Of a stretch of DNA of 39,605 nucleotides, positions 1 through 7,794 are shown piece after piece. The number at the start of each line of letters is the position of its first letter. Position 1 is the stretch's first letter. The position numbers were made by a program, and so were the translations under genes. The stretch covers positions 1 through 39,605 of the forward strand of contig JBBIWA010000051.1 in assembly GCA_037439425.1 (NCBI GenBank). Direction: 5' to 3'. A model generated the notes under the pieces. That model searched no databases. It saw only the letters and a list, made by a program, of their open reading frames with translations, and had not been told where the DNA came from. The stretch comes from JBBIWA01 sp037439425 (lineage in GTDB: Bacteria; Acidobacteriota; Blastocatellia; RBC074).

Positions 1-100
1 CATCCCGATCCGAGATCAGCAAGGCTGTCTGCAACAAGTAGCCGAAGTCATTCTTGTTGTAAAGCACGATCCGATCCTTTTTGCTCTCGTGGTGATTCAC
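1..100 (-). pseudogene. Possible transposase fragment running off the left edge
   Basis: The minus strand is open from a possible GTG at 100-98 to the window edge and reads VNHHESKKDRIVLYNKNDF followed by GYLLQTALLISDRDG. The pattern of a charged stretch and then G-Y-x-L-Q-x-A-L-L resembles the middle of IS4-like transposases (GYELQSSLLV type), but the piece is only about 33 residues. Its upstream side runs straight into a palindromic repeat, so it is probably a broken gene rather than a gene start. It could equally be part of an unrelated protein. The assignment is weak. Confidence 0.22.
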
Positions 101-280
101 GTTGTCGGCTAGGCAAGCTTCTGAGCTACTGATGCCACGAGCTTGCCTCGTGGTGATTCACGTTGTCGGCTACCGTAGCCACCAGCGTGAGACTCCACAA
201 GGCTTGTCTCGTGGCATCTTCAATGCTCTGGTGGCTCGTTGTAGCCACCAGCGTGAGACTCCACAAGACTTCTCTCGTGG
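85..280. repeat. Palindromic dispersed repeat array, unit around GTAGCCACCAGCGTGAGACT
   Basis: Two direct units (about 174-225 and 240-282) contain GTAGCCACCAGCGTGAGACT followed by CCACAAG and CTCGTGGCATC. Two inverted units to their left read GTGGTGATTCACGTTGTCGGCTA. Each unit can form a hairpin through CCAC/GTGG arms. The same family, more diverged, fills the element at 32696-32976. The short reading frames across the array (peptides such as SHQRETPQ) come from the repeat and are not genes. Confidence 0.7.
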
Positions 281-665
281 CATCGGCATACAAAAACTTG
301 GGTAATGACAAAGGCTCAAGCCCAGCCTATTCGGAAGGCTGCAATTCTCTCGCACTCCCCCAAGGCAGTTGGGGGCTGGTCCAATTTTCACCCTTATCCT
401 GGCGCCCAGGGCGGCCACCCCCTGGGCAGCGCTCAAATGTTGTTTGACCAGTCTGCGATAGAGCGCTTGTCAGCGCGGTTCGAGTTCAGGAACTTTTATG
501 ACCATAGACTCTTTTGTAGGGTGCATGTCTTTATTGTAGGGTGAAAAAGGAGTAAGGATCGGTGGTGAGCCCCGCTGGGGGCCTCAGATGATAGCGAGTC
601 TGAGCCAGGGCGGGTGGCTCCAGGTCTGGAGAGCCTATTTATAGAGGTCCAGCGCAAGAGTTTAT
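281..665. other. Gene-free stretch with two small hairpins
   Basis: No convincing coding region is visible on either strand. Two GC-rich hairpins can be drawn: a CCCCCAA/TTGGGGG stem near 356-376 and a GCGCCCAGGG/CCCTGGGCAGCGC stem near 401-432. A short direct repeat, TTGTAGGGTG, occurs twice near 514-543. Nothing else is recognised. Confidence 0.4.
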
Positions 666-905
666 AGCTCCGTTAGGAGCGGCCTGTTTATAGCACGCAG
701 CATTACACGTTTTTCAGCTACGGATAGGAGCGAGCTATGAGCAGCAATTGATAGGTCGCTCCTAACCGCAGCTAGGCTTACTTTTCTTCACTGCTTGCTA
801 TAGACAGGTCGCTCCGCTGGGGCTGTAGGAACTTCTGTCGGACGTTGTTCAGCTGCGGTCAGGAGCGAGCTGTCTATAGCAGGCAACATTGCACGTTTTC
901 CAGCT
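666..905. repeat. Degenerate AGCTCCGTTAGGAGC hairpin repeats, copy 1
   Basis: Units of the type AGCTSCGKTMGGAGCG-rSCTGTyTATAGC are repeated, each with a small AGCTCC/GGAGC stem. Positions 666-880 align without length change (215 bp each) with 12994-13208. Both include the same irregular unit carrying GAGCTATGAGCAGCAATTG and CTAGGCTTACTTTTCTTC. The two stretches are therefore one duplicated or dispersed block rather than independent repeats. No gene is seen between here and 1091. Confidence 0.75.
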
Positions 906-1090
906 GCGGTCAGGAGTCTTTTGTACCACATCTTGACTTGTGTAGAAACTAATGGCATGCGCTCCCAGGACGAACCGCCCTTTCAGTCCCACTTTTAATT
1001 ACGCCCGGTTTTGGAAGTGAAGGGGGAATCACCATATATTTGTGATGCAGAGAGTCAGCAAGGGAGTGCTGCTTTGATCAGAGAGGGTGC

Positions 1091-1193
1091 AAAGTGGGAC
1101 TCACCCTCACAGCAAGCATCTGGCGTGCTCCTGGGCAAGTCAGGCACGCTCTCAAGCCTGCGCTCGTGAGGGCGAGCCGTTTAGTCCCACTTT
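1091..1193. repeat. AAAGTGGGACT / AGTCCCACTTT bounded palindromic element
   Basis: The block is bounded by AAAGTGGGACT (1091-1101) and its inverse AGTCCCACTTT (1183-1193). Inside are pieces such as GGCGTGCTCCTGGG and CAGGCACGCTCTC that resemble the GCGTGC/GCACGC arms of other elements here. A similarly bounded element lies at 15196-15303. A further right-hand arm (AGTCCCACTTTT, 985-996) and a GCATGCGCTCCCAG end (955-968) lie just upstream, suggesting a second, partly decayed copy. Confidence 0.6.
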
Positions 1194-1234
1194 ATAATTG
1201 CACCCGATCAGACACTCAGACCGGGGGTGGAATT

Positions 1235-1555
1235 GTGGGAATTACCTGCCAAAGTTCGCTTCTCTTTATCCTCAATTTTCTTGATGCCGGATTGACGCTT
1301 TTCTGGACTCGTCTGGGGGTGGCTGAAGAGGCTAATCATTTGATGGCTTTCATGCTCGAATCCGGTTCAGTTAACTTCCTCATCTTCAAGCTCTGCATCG
1401 GGTTACTAGCTGCTTTGTGCTTTTACCGCTGGGCTTATTTGCCTGCAGCGCGTCTTGGGTTGCGTCTAGCGCTGGGTGCGTATGTGCTGATTTTGGCCGT
1501 TCACCTAAGCGTTGGAGCATTAGTTTGCGGAGCCGGAGCCTGGCTGGGTTTTTGA
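1235..1555 (+). CDS. DUF5658-type small membrane protein
   Basis: About 106 residues if translation starts at the GTG at 1235, which follows a GGGGGTGG purine-rich stretch. The frame stays open back to 1094, but that part lies in the palindromic element and reads as non-coding. The protein opens with a hydrophobic helix containing LNFLDAGLTLFWTRLG, then AEEANHLM, then two more hydrophobic segments (FLIFKLCIGLLAALCF and LALGAYVLILAVHLSVGAL). The N-x-x-D-A-x-x-T and E-E-A-N pattern is that of the DUF5658 family, small membrane proteins of unknown function. It converges on the minus-strand PDZ gene with about 80 bp between them. No partner or substrate can be inferred. Confidence 0.6.
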   Translation: MGITCQSSLLFILNFLDAGLTLFWTRLGVAEEANHLMAFMLESGSVNFLIFKLCIGLLAALCFYRWAYLPAARLGLRLALGAYVLILAVHLSVGALVCGAGAWLGF

Positions 1556-1635
1556 GAGGGCCTACTACCAAAATCCTGGCAGCGATAGCGACTGACCTGG
1601 GCAGCAGCCTACCCAGGCTACGCTTCTCGGACTGT

Positions 1636-3138
1636 TCAGCGCGTGAATAAGATGGTGTGCTGCTTACAGGAGCGGATCACCGACATATGCACCACTTCGC
1701 CTTCACTCTTATCAAGGGCTTCTAGCAACGAGACAAGGTCACTCACCTGCTGCTCACCCACTTTGACGAGGATGTCCCCAGCCAGCAATCCAGCGCGCGC
1801 GCTCTTGCTACCGGCCACTACCGTGGCCAGCAATACTCCACCCGGAGCTTTGAAATGCTCGGCTAACTGGGAAGTGAGCGGTTGGATTTCCAGCCCATAG
1901 AGTGCGCGCAATCTGACCTCTGGGGGAGCCGGGTTATAGACCCCTTTGACGATTTCGCTCAAGGTGGTAACCTTCGCCTCGATTTTGCGCCGGTCTTGCT
2001 CATTGTCCACTGTCTTGAGCTTTTCCTTCATGCTTTCAAGCTGATGCAGCAGCGCCGTAAGCTGGGCTCCGGTACCAACGGCTGGCGCCGGGGTGAGCTT
2101 GGCGTGGAGGAATTTATACTCGGTGCCGCGTTTGATTTTGAGTGTGACCTCACTGTCGGAGGGGAGTTGCTTGAGGGTAGTAGTCAGTTGCCCGACATTA
2201 TTAACGGGGCGGCCACTGATGCTGAGCAGAATGTCTTTTTGTTTGACCCCAGCCACATCAGCCGGGCTGTCGGGGATAACTGCCGTCACGATCACACCTT
2301 CGACGCGCCCCGGGCGGTTGAGCGAGGGGGGGATGTTGGCTCCGGCCGCGCCTAGCCAGCCATGCGCAATGCTGCCCTGATTCTGGATAACTGCCTTTGC
2401 TATATCTTGCACCCGAGTAATCGGGTAGACCAGATTCTTACCCGCCCCGCTGGTGTCGTAGACGGCCACGCCGATCAGGGCGCCTCCTGAATCAAAGAGC
2501 AAACTGCCATCCTGCACCGCTGTCAATTTGGGCTCCTGGAGATGGTAAATCGGCCTGTTAGGGCTGTAGCGGTAGTCATTTACCGCTCTGACGATGCGAG
2601 CAGGATACTGGTTGATGCGGGGCCGCAGCAGCTGAAGCCCTGGTGTAGAGCTTTGCCCTTGCTGTGGATGGAATCCGAACAGCTGGCACTTAGTGAGGCG
2701 ACGAGTGGCTGCTGAGTCGGCTAGCCTGGGAGCCTTAAGTTGCGGGTCTTCGACCTTGAGCACGCTGAGTCCGGTGACCGCATCCAGGCCGATGAACTTC
2801 GCGGCTGTGGGACGGCCTTTAGGCGAGGTGACGATTGTTTCTGGCGCTGGCCCCTCCGGTGTCACTGCTGCCAGGCGAGTGACAATGTGCCCTTGATTGT
2901 CAATGACGATGCCCAGGGTGACATTGGTCGTTTCAAGCGGCGGTGGTGGTTCACCATCCAGCGTCAAGATGCTTGAGTCGGCCCCGAGCTGGCGACTCAG
3001 GTCTATTCGCTGAGAGACATAAACGATCCCAGGTGGAATCTGCGTTGGTGTTGGCAGAGTGCGCCGCGGCTGCTGGGCGGCTATCACCGCTTGAAGCATC
3101 ACTGACACCAGACCAGTTGCAAGGACTTGGAAGAACAT
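1636..3138 (-). CDS. HtrA-like double-PDZ protein with degenerate protease domain
   Basis: About 500 residues from the ATG at 3138; the frame can be extended to a TTG at 3204, but those 22 residues are encoded by an AT-rich dispersed repeat. An N-terminal signal peptide (MFFQVLATGLVSVMLQAVIA) points to export. Residues about 35-250 follow the trypsin-like fold of DegP/HtrA, followed by PDZ1 (about 255-350), a charged linker likely to form a helix (about 360-415) and PDZ2 (about 425-500). The active-site positions are lost: TRLAAV stands where TNxHV is expected, VTGLSVLKV replaces TDLAVLKV, and GSLLFDSGG stands where GNSGGPLF is expected. It is therefore probably a periplasmic binding or sensing protein, not a protease. 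It follows the sigma/anti-sigma pair on the same strand, recalling envelope-stress loci. Confidence 0.8.
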   Translation of the reverse strand: MFFQVLATGLVSVMLQAVIAAQQPRRTLPTPTQIPPGIVYVSQRIDLSRQLGADSSILTLDGEPPPPLETTNVTLGIVIDNQGHIVTRLAAVTPEGPAPETIVTSPKGRPTAAKFIGLDAVTGLSVLKVEDPQLKAPRLADSAATRRLTKCQLFGFHPQQGQSSTPGLQLLRPRINQYPARIVRAVNDYRYSPNRPIYHLQEPKLTAVQDGSLLFDSGGALIGVAVYDTSGAGKNLVYPITRVQDIAKAVIQNQGSIAHGWLGAAGANIPPSLNRPGRVEGVIVTAVIPDSPADVAGVKQKDILLSISGRPVNNVGQLTTTLKQLPSDSEVTLKIKRGTEYKFLHAKLTPAPAVGTGAQLTALLHQLESMKEKLKTVDNEQDRRKIEAKVTTLSEIVKGVYNPAPPEVRLRALYGLEIQPLTSQLAEHFKAPGGVLLATVVAGSKSARAGLLAGDILVKVGEQQVSDLVSLLEALDKSEGEVVHMSVIRSCKQHTILFTR

Positions 3139-3233
3139 CGGACTGCGGATTGCGAATTTCGGATTGCGGATTGCGAATTTCGGATTTGGAATTTCAATTC
3201 GCAATTCGCAATCCGCAATTCTCTAAGCTCGGC
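3139..3233. repeat. AT-rich dispersed repeat with GGATTGCGAATT / AATTCGCAATCC symmetry
   Basis: Direct units of GGATTGCGAATTTC are followed by inverted units AATTCGCAATTCGCAATCC, giving an imperfect hairpin. It lies directly before the first ATG of the pseudoprotease gene, on the minus strand. A 44 bp stretch at 3167-3210 is identical to 29621-29664. No clear ribosome-binding site lies between the repeat and the ATG at 3138, so the element may have displaced the original leader. Confidence 0.75.
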
Positions 3234-3245
3234 GCTGGCATTGGA

Positions 3246-3977
3246 CTAGAAGATCACCTGCGTCATTTGCGCCGTCTCCGGATTGACGGCCGAGCGTGCC
3301 AGGGCTCCTTGCGCGCCGAAGGTATACTCTGAGACTGTCACCATCTGTAACTCGCCACCACGATTCCTGATAATGATCTGACGACCTGCTATCCCTGCTT
3401 CCGTACCCCTCTCCTCAGGCGTTGCCGCCGAGAGCAGATCATTCCTCCTTGCTTGATCTAGGGGAGAAGGCTTCGGGGAGCGAAGTGTAGGGATAGCAAG
3501 CTTAGGAGATGAGCTTGGGTCGATCTTAGTGCTCTCACTTGCTTGGAGCTCTGGTGGAGGCACCGGAGCGTAAGCAGGGGTGGCTGAACTACGAGCTACC
3601 ACGTTTGTCTCCGAAGGAGTCTTCACTGGCTGCTGGCGCAGGAGATAGACCGTCACAGAGGCAACGACTACGGCGACGGCGGCCATCACCCTGGCGGCCT
3701 GCCCCCAGGAAAAGTTGAGCGTCCAGAAACTCTCAAGCCAGACAGGCAAACGGTGCTGCTGCACTTGCGCAGCCGCAATACGAGCCCGAAGTCGAAAATC
3801 GAAATCGGCCGGAACGCTCACCCGCGGTGGGGCATTGAGCAGCGCGATGAGAGAGCGCAGCTCATCAGCATACTGGCGGCAGCCCTGGCAATCGACCAGG
3901 TGGCGCTGTGCACTCTCGTGAAGAGGTTCTCTGGGTGAGCTCAGTTCAATAGCCGCTCGAATCTTGTGACAATTCAT
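3246..3977 (-). CDS. Zinc-finger anti-sigma factor (membrane-anchored)
   Basis: 243 residues; the ATG at 3977 follows GGGAG. The N-terminus carries the HC2-type zinc-binding anti-sigma motif: C3 and H4 near the start, then HLVDCQGC at about 26-33 (H-x3-C-x2-C). A single membrane helix, roughly VMAAVAVVVASVTVYLL, lies in the middle, followed by a proline/serine-rich region and a C-terminal part without a recognised domain. Such proteins hold their partner ECF sigma factor inactive at the membrane and release it on an envelope or redox signal. It lies 84 bp downstream of the sigma gene on the same strand, so the two are very probably co-transcribed and act together. The downstream PDZ protein may be a further member of the circuit. 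Confidence 0.82.
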   Translation of the reverse strand: MNCHKIRAAIELSSPREPLHESAQRHLVDCQGCRQYADELRSLIALLNAPPRVSVPADFDFRLRARIAAAQVQQHRLPVWLESFWTLNFSWGQAARVMAAVAVVVASVTVYLLRQQPVKTPSETNVVARSSATPAYAPVPPPELQASESTKIDPSSSPKLAIPTLRSPKPSPLDQARRNDLLSAATPEERGTEAGIAGRQIIIRNRGGELQMVTVSEYTFGAQGALARSAVNPETAQMTQVIF

Positions 3978-4061
3978 TGATTTTGATCTCCCACCAAAAA
4001 AGTAAAAGCTGCAGTTATATCCTACCCCTTGCCCTCGCGTGGAGGGCTAAAAGGCATGATC

Positions 4062-4763
4062 TCATAGATAGTCTCTCAATTTTTCCTTCAATAAATTACG
4101 TGCACGATTAATGCGCGATTTCACCGTTCCATCCGACAGCTCCAGCACCTTGCCAATCTCTTCATAGCTTTTGCCTTCAATATCGCGCAGGATAATCGGG
4201 GCGCGGTACTTCTCTGGCAAACTCGCGATAGCGCGTGAAACGGCACGCCGGCGCTCATCTTCAATCAAAGCCTCGTCTGGCATTAGCTGCCGCTCGTCTG
4301 GCAGTTCGACCTCTAGCTCTTCACCGTCTTTATCAGAGAAGAAAGAAGGTATTGGGACGAGGCGGCGGCGTTTGCGCTGGCGCAGATCACTGATGGCCAG
4401 GTTCGAGGCAATGCGGTAGATATAGGTCGAAAAACTATAAGTCGCCTGATAACGGTCGGCACTCATATAGACGCGCACAAAGGTCTCCTGTGCCAGATCC
4501 ACTGCCCGGTCGTAATCATTCAGCATTCGATAAACGAAGTTCGTGATCTGATTACGATATCGGCGCACCAGTTCCTGAAAAGCAGCTTCATCACCTGTTC
4601 GAGTTGCTTCCAGCAGCGCATGGTCATCCATCTGTTCGACGGAGAGAGCAGCGGAAGCAATTTCCAGCCCGGCTTGATCGAGACCGGCGCTCAGGGTGAG
4701 TGTGGTCATGGGTGATGCGTCTTGTTTCACTCGCTCAAGGTCCTTCAGCGGAAGATCGTTCAT
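4062..4763 (-). CDS. ECF-family RNA polymerase sigma factor (RpoE-like)
   Basis: 233 residues, slightly longer than usual because of about 45 extra N-terminal residues. Region 2 is clear (EAAFQELVRRYRNQITNFVY, then DLAQETFVRVY and a YIYRIASNLAISDLRQRKRR stretch) and contacts core polymerase and the -10 element. Region 4 is also clear (LPEKYRAPIILRDIEGKSYE, then ELSDGTVKSRINRARNLLKE), a helix-turn-helix for the -35 element. A short acidic linker separates the two, and there is no region 3, as expected for an ECF factor. The anti-sigma gene follows directly. No strong ribosome-binding site precedes the ATG at 4763, and an earlier start cannot be excluded. Its target genes are not visible. Confidence 0.88.
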   Translation of the reverse strand: MNDLPLKDLERVKQDASPMTTLTLSAGLDQAGLEIASAALSVEQMDDHALLEATRTGDEAAFQELVRRYRNQITNFVYRMLNDYDRAVDLAQETFVRVYMSADRYQATYSFSTYIYRIASNLAISDLRQRKRRRLVPIPSFFSDKDGEELEVELPDERQLMPDEALIEDERRRAVSRAIASLPEKYRAPIILRDIEGKSYEEIGKVLELSDGTVKSRINRARNLLKEKLRDYL

Positions 4764-4838
4764 TAATACTCAAATTCTCAACTCTCGGTAATTGAGGCGT
4801 CCCAGTGAGGGCCAGGGACGGGAACACCGCTTGAGCGA

Positions 4839-4866
4839 ATTATACACGATCTTCCGTCTTCAACAC
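4839..4866 (-). promoter_or_regulatory. Possible housekeeping promoter for the sigma/anti-sigma genes
   Basis: On the minus strand a perfect TATAAT (4844-4839) lies about 75 bp before the sigma start codon. A weak -35-like GTGTTG (4866-4861) is 16 bp upstream of it. The -10 is good and the -35 poor. No ECF-type GGAAC-N-CGTC promoter was seen at a sensible position on this strand, so autoregulation is not evident. Confidence 0.35.
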
Positions 4867-5117
4867 GCCACCTTCAGCAAATAGTTCCATAAAGTTAGCA
4901 ACTTTTTACAGCTCAACATATTACCCTTCAAGAGGGCGGCCCTGAGGCAGCAGCAGTTCTGCTCCAGGCTGCCCAGCTATAATGGTGGCACAAGGGTGGT
5001 AAGATCAGGCTGTTGGATTTCAGGGACAAAAAGGACCTCTTCCCTTTATCTTGACTATCTTAGCTTTAAACCCCATGCGCGCCAGGATAAGTTGTTGTCT
5101 GAATGATTGCACATATG

Positions 5118-5697
5118 TTACGAGGACGATGTAGTGCGATGCAGCAGTCTGACGACCCCACCGGGCAGCTTTTGCAGCTTCCTCTTCCCAGGCCGTTCGG
5201 CCAATGCTTCCAAGCACTCGGCCCACCCCTCACTTCTCCAATGCCACAGCACCACTCTCTTGACTTCGGCGGCGAGTGTGTTTCCAAACACGCCACCAGC
5301 TCCCCCTGCGCTCCACGTCCAACTGAGGTCCACAGCAGCTTACCAACACGCTTGCGGGCGCGTCGTTCGACCAACAAAGCGTAAAGCAGCTTCCCGTGCA
5401 ACCACAGTTTAGCCAACGGCGAGTTGCGACGCGCTCGCAAGGCGTCCGCAAGCTCTTCAACCGTTTTATCGCAACTTCCACTTGCTATCTCACTTGATAC
5501 AATTCCAGCACTACTTCGGATGGAAGAATCTCCGGCGCCAGAGTTGTCACCACCACCACATAACCGGCAATAAAGAGCCTTTCAGCTTTCGGCTCTCGGG
5601 AAGTGCTTCTTACTTTCTTTTCGCAAGAGAGGCCGCGCAGGCTCGGCTTTGTGATCATCCAAACGGTAGGCGTGAAGTCAGACCTTAACTTCCTCAT
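5118..5697 (-). pseudogene. Frameshifted IS4/DDE-type transposase C-terminal remnant
   Basis: Read on the minus strand and switching frame several times, one continuous transposase-like sequence appears: LAPEILPSEVVLELYQVR (to about 5485), VEVAIKRLKSL (about 5480-5447), RNSPLAKLWLHGKLLYALLV plus ERRARKRVG (about 5425-5335), ERRGSWWRVWKHTRR (about 5310-5265) and EGWAECLEALAERPGKRK (about 5235-5180). This is the order found at the C-terminus of IS4-group transposases, where L-Y-x-x-R-W-Q-V-E-x-x-x-K-R-L-K surrounds the catalytic Glu. At least three frameshifts make it non-functional. The N-terminal two thirds, if present, would lie at higher coordinates but could not be traced. Confidence 0.7.
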
Positions 5698-5800
5698 CTG
5701 CTAGAGTCGCCTGGATTCGTGCCTCGATCGTTTGAATGGTCTTGGCCGGATGAGGACGCAATTACTTGTAGAGATCAACAGGAAATGGCAGAGAGGTTGG

Positions 5801-5832
5801 GTGCTTTTCAACTCAGTTGAGTTGAAAAGCAC
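5801..5832. repeat. Perfect 15 bp inverted repeat with 2 bp centre
   Basis: The sequence GTGCTTTTCAACTCA is followed by GT and then TGAGTTGAAAAGCAC, a perfect 15+15 palindrome. No T-tract follows, and no gene ends just before it on either strand. It could be a protein-binding site, the joined ends of a lost mobile element, or a cruciform. It lies about 100 bp from the transposase remnant, which favours a transposon end. Confidence 0.75.
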
Positions 5833-6284
5833 TCTGAATTTGAGCCGCATTTATACGACACGCTCTAACTGCTGTGGCCTCGGGGAGCGACCTATCTCAG
5901 TAAGAAGTGAAGGGATAAAGCTGCTCCGGCGCGTGAAGTCTTGCGCACCGACTCGCTGGCATCAGAGTTCCTCCCCGGGCAAGGTAAGCTAAAAACCGAC
6001 AATCATCGTACAGTTTCGAGCTGCTGTAAGGCCACTAAGATTTTAGGGTGCTGACCACCTGAGTTCTAAGGGAACCGCCAGCCGAGCCCAGTAGTGGATA
6101 AATACCCAGGAGTGTGCAAAATCCCTCGCCTGATTGGAAGCCAGGGTGATACCTAAAGCTTTATCCACTTCTCTTACAATGCATTGGTGCTCGCTCCCAC
6201 CGCGCTCGCTTTGTGGCACAGATATTGTGAAGAAATGTTCATGGGAAGGCTGGTGGGGAGATTCCCCCACAAGGTTGAGGCTTC
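5833..6284. other. No gene recognised
   Basis: Short frames exist on both strands, for example minus-strand 6345-6043, but none shows a known motif, a ribosome-binding site or convincing codon use. Given the transposase debris to the left, this is probably decayed sequence plus the porin upstream region. Confidence 0.35.
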
Positions 6285-6421
6285 CTAAGGAGTCTTTCAT
6301 GTCGCGCTGCGACGCGGGAGAGATGATGAAATCCTGGGAGCGCACGCTGATCTAGCGTGCAAGATTTTCAGCCCCAATGAGCACGCAAGGATGCGTGCGC
6401 TCCCAGCCGTTTCGGAGGAGG
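6285..6421 (+). promoter_or_regulatory. Shared structured leader, copy A, before the porin gene
   Basis: About 137 bp running into the ribosome-binding site GGAGGAG, six bases before the porin ATG. It starts with CTAAGGAGT, a TCGCGCTGCGACGC hairpin and CGGGAGAGATGATGAAATC. It then carries CTGGGAGCGCACGC (6334-6347) and its inverse GCGTGCGCTCCCAG (6393-6406), with inner GCACGC/GCGTGC arms. The same arrangement lies at 21361-21507 and, more diverged, at 30364-30510, each directly before a gene. It is either a common regulatory leader or a dispersed element inserted at the same place relative to the start codon. Confidence 0.6.
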
Positions 6422-6426
6422 ATAAA

Positions 6427-7767
6427 ATGATGGTTCGCACTCTTACAATACTTCCCGCTTGCCTCTTCTTCCTTATGGCTTTGCCCGGAGTAACTCTGGC
6501 TCAAGAGCGTACGGTGCCACCTGGCCACTCAGCAAACGAGGTTGACTCGCTACGCAAAAAGCTTGAGGAACAGGAGGTGCAAATCAATCAACTGCGACAA
6601 GCTTTGCAACGCCAAGCAGAAGTTATTGAACAACAAAAGCACCTGCTCAACGCTTTGCAACAGAAGATCGAGCAGGCCAATCAACCAACTTTCACGCCAG
6701 CGATCGCCCCTCCCGCTCCAGTCCCATCCCAGGCCGCAGATAAGGCCAACAAGGCTCCGGCCAAAGTCACTCAGGATGTCGAAGCCGGGTTCGGGAAGAT
6801 CAAGTTCAACGGCCTGTTCCAAGGCTGGTACGCTGGCGGTACTGGTGGATTTCGTGACACCTTCAGATTGCGGCGCACGGAGCTCAAATTCAGTGGTGAG
6901 ATCACGCCGGAGGTCAAGTGGACGGTGATGTTCGACCCGGCGAAGGCACTTTCGGCCAACAACACCTACACCACAATCAATGGCACAAAAGTCCTGGCTG
7001 ACACGAGCGCCAACCAGGCCAGTCGCATTTTGCAAGATGCCTTCATCACTCTCGACTATATCAAGAATGTCCACATTGACATTGGTCAATACAAAGTCCC
7101 GCTCAGCCTCGAAGGATTGCAATCATCGGCCACGCTGGAGACGGTTGAGCGCGCCATGTTTGCCTCCGATCGCGCGCGTGGCGGCAGTTATGGTGATGTG
7201 CGCGACATCGGCGTGATGATTCGCGGCCCCCTCACCAAGCACTTTGACTACCAGGTCGGCCTCTTCAACGGCAGCGGTGAGAACCAAAACGATGTAGATA
7301 GAAACGATGCGAAAGCGGTGATTGGCCGCCTCGTAGTGCGCCCTCCCTTCATCAAGGGTCTACAAGTTGGCGGTTCTGGCGCGTGGGGCAATAGCGCGCG
7401 GGCAGATCGCCCGCGACGTGACCGGCTGGGTGGAGAGGTGCTCTTCGTGCGCGGGCCTTTCAAATTCAAATCTGAACTGATGACTGGCAAGGATGCCGAG
7501 CTGCACCGGCTGGGCTACTACACTCACTTCGGTTACCGGATCACGCCGAAAGTCGAGGCTATCTTCCGCTTTGACGTGTGGGACCCTGACACGCGGCGTG
7601 AAACCAATTCCGCCAATGTCACCGAGCGCGACTACATCGCCGGGTTCAATTACTACATCCTCGAAAACAATGTGAAGTTGCAAGTCAACTACCTGCGCAA
7701 GACGTTTCACAATGGCATCGTGCCGTCGCGCCATCAGGTGCTGGTCAACCTGCAAACTTCTTGGTGA
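6427..7767 (+). CDS. Outer-membrane porin of the OprO/OprP (phosphate-selective) type
   Basis: 446 residues from the ATG at 6427, preceded by GGAGGAG; the open frame upstream to 6391 lies in the leader element. A signal peptide (ending PGVTLAQ) is followed by a coiled coil rich in Gln/Glu (VDSLRKKLEEQEVQINQLRQ onward, about residues 40-90), then a proline/alanine linker and a beta-barrel region with typical alternation (FRLRRTELKFSGEITPEVKW, DIGQYKVPLSLEGLQ, RDIGVMIRGPL). It ends in aromatic W, as outer-membrane proteins do. The coiled coil plus barrel layout is common in OprO/P-like porins, which pass anions. It leads the run of molybdoenzyme genes and may admit their oxyanion substrate; that link is inference. 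Confidence 0.85.
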   Translation: MMVRTLTILPACLFFLMALPGVTLAQERTVPPGHSANEVDSLRKKLEEQEVQINQLRQALQRQAEVIEQQKHLLNALQQKIEQANQPTFTPAIAPPAPVPSQAADKANKAPAKVTQDVEAGFGKIKFNGLFQGWYAGGTGGFRDTFRLRRTELKFSGEITPEVKWTVMFDPAKALSANNTYTTINGTKVLADTSANQASRILQDAFITLDYIKNVHIDIGQYKVPLSLEGLQSSATLETVERAMFASDRARGGSYGDVRDIGVMIRGPLTKHFDYQVGLFNGSGENQNDVDRNDAKAVIGRLVVRPPFIKGLQVGGSGAWGNSARADRPRRDRLGGEVLFVRGPFKFKSELMTGKDAELHRLGYYTHFGYRITPKVEAIFRFDVWDPDTRRETNSANVTERDYIAGFNYYILENNVKLQVNYLRKTFHNGIVPSRHQVLVNLQTSW

Positions 7768-7794
7768 GCGAACCAAGCTGGAGGGAGGAGGATT

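Noticed and set aside
102..447. Several overlapping short open frames on both strands with SHQRETPQ-like repeated peptides
   Set aside because: They are translations of the palindromic repeat array, have no ribosome-binding sites and change with each repeat unit.
1596..1617. CCTGGG/CCCAGG hairpin between the convergent DUF5658 and PDZ genes
   Set aside because: The six-base stem has a ten-base loop and no T-tract, too weak to call a terminator.
3139..3204. N-terminal extension of the PDZ protein to the TTG at 3204
   Set aside because: The extra 22 residues are the repeat read as protein (NPKFAIRNPKFAIR) and precede a proper signal peptide.
6043..6345. 100-codon minus-strand frame upstream of the porin
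   Set aside because: No motif, no ribosome-binding site, and it overlaps the leader element. It might be a decayed gene but cannot be supported.
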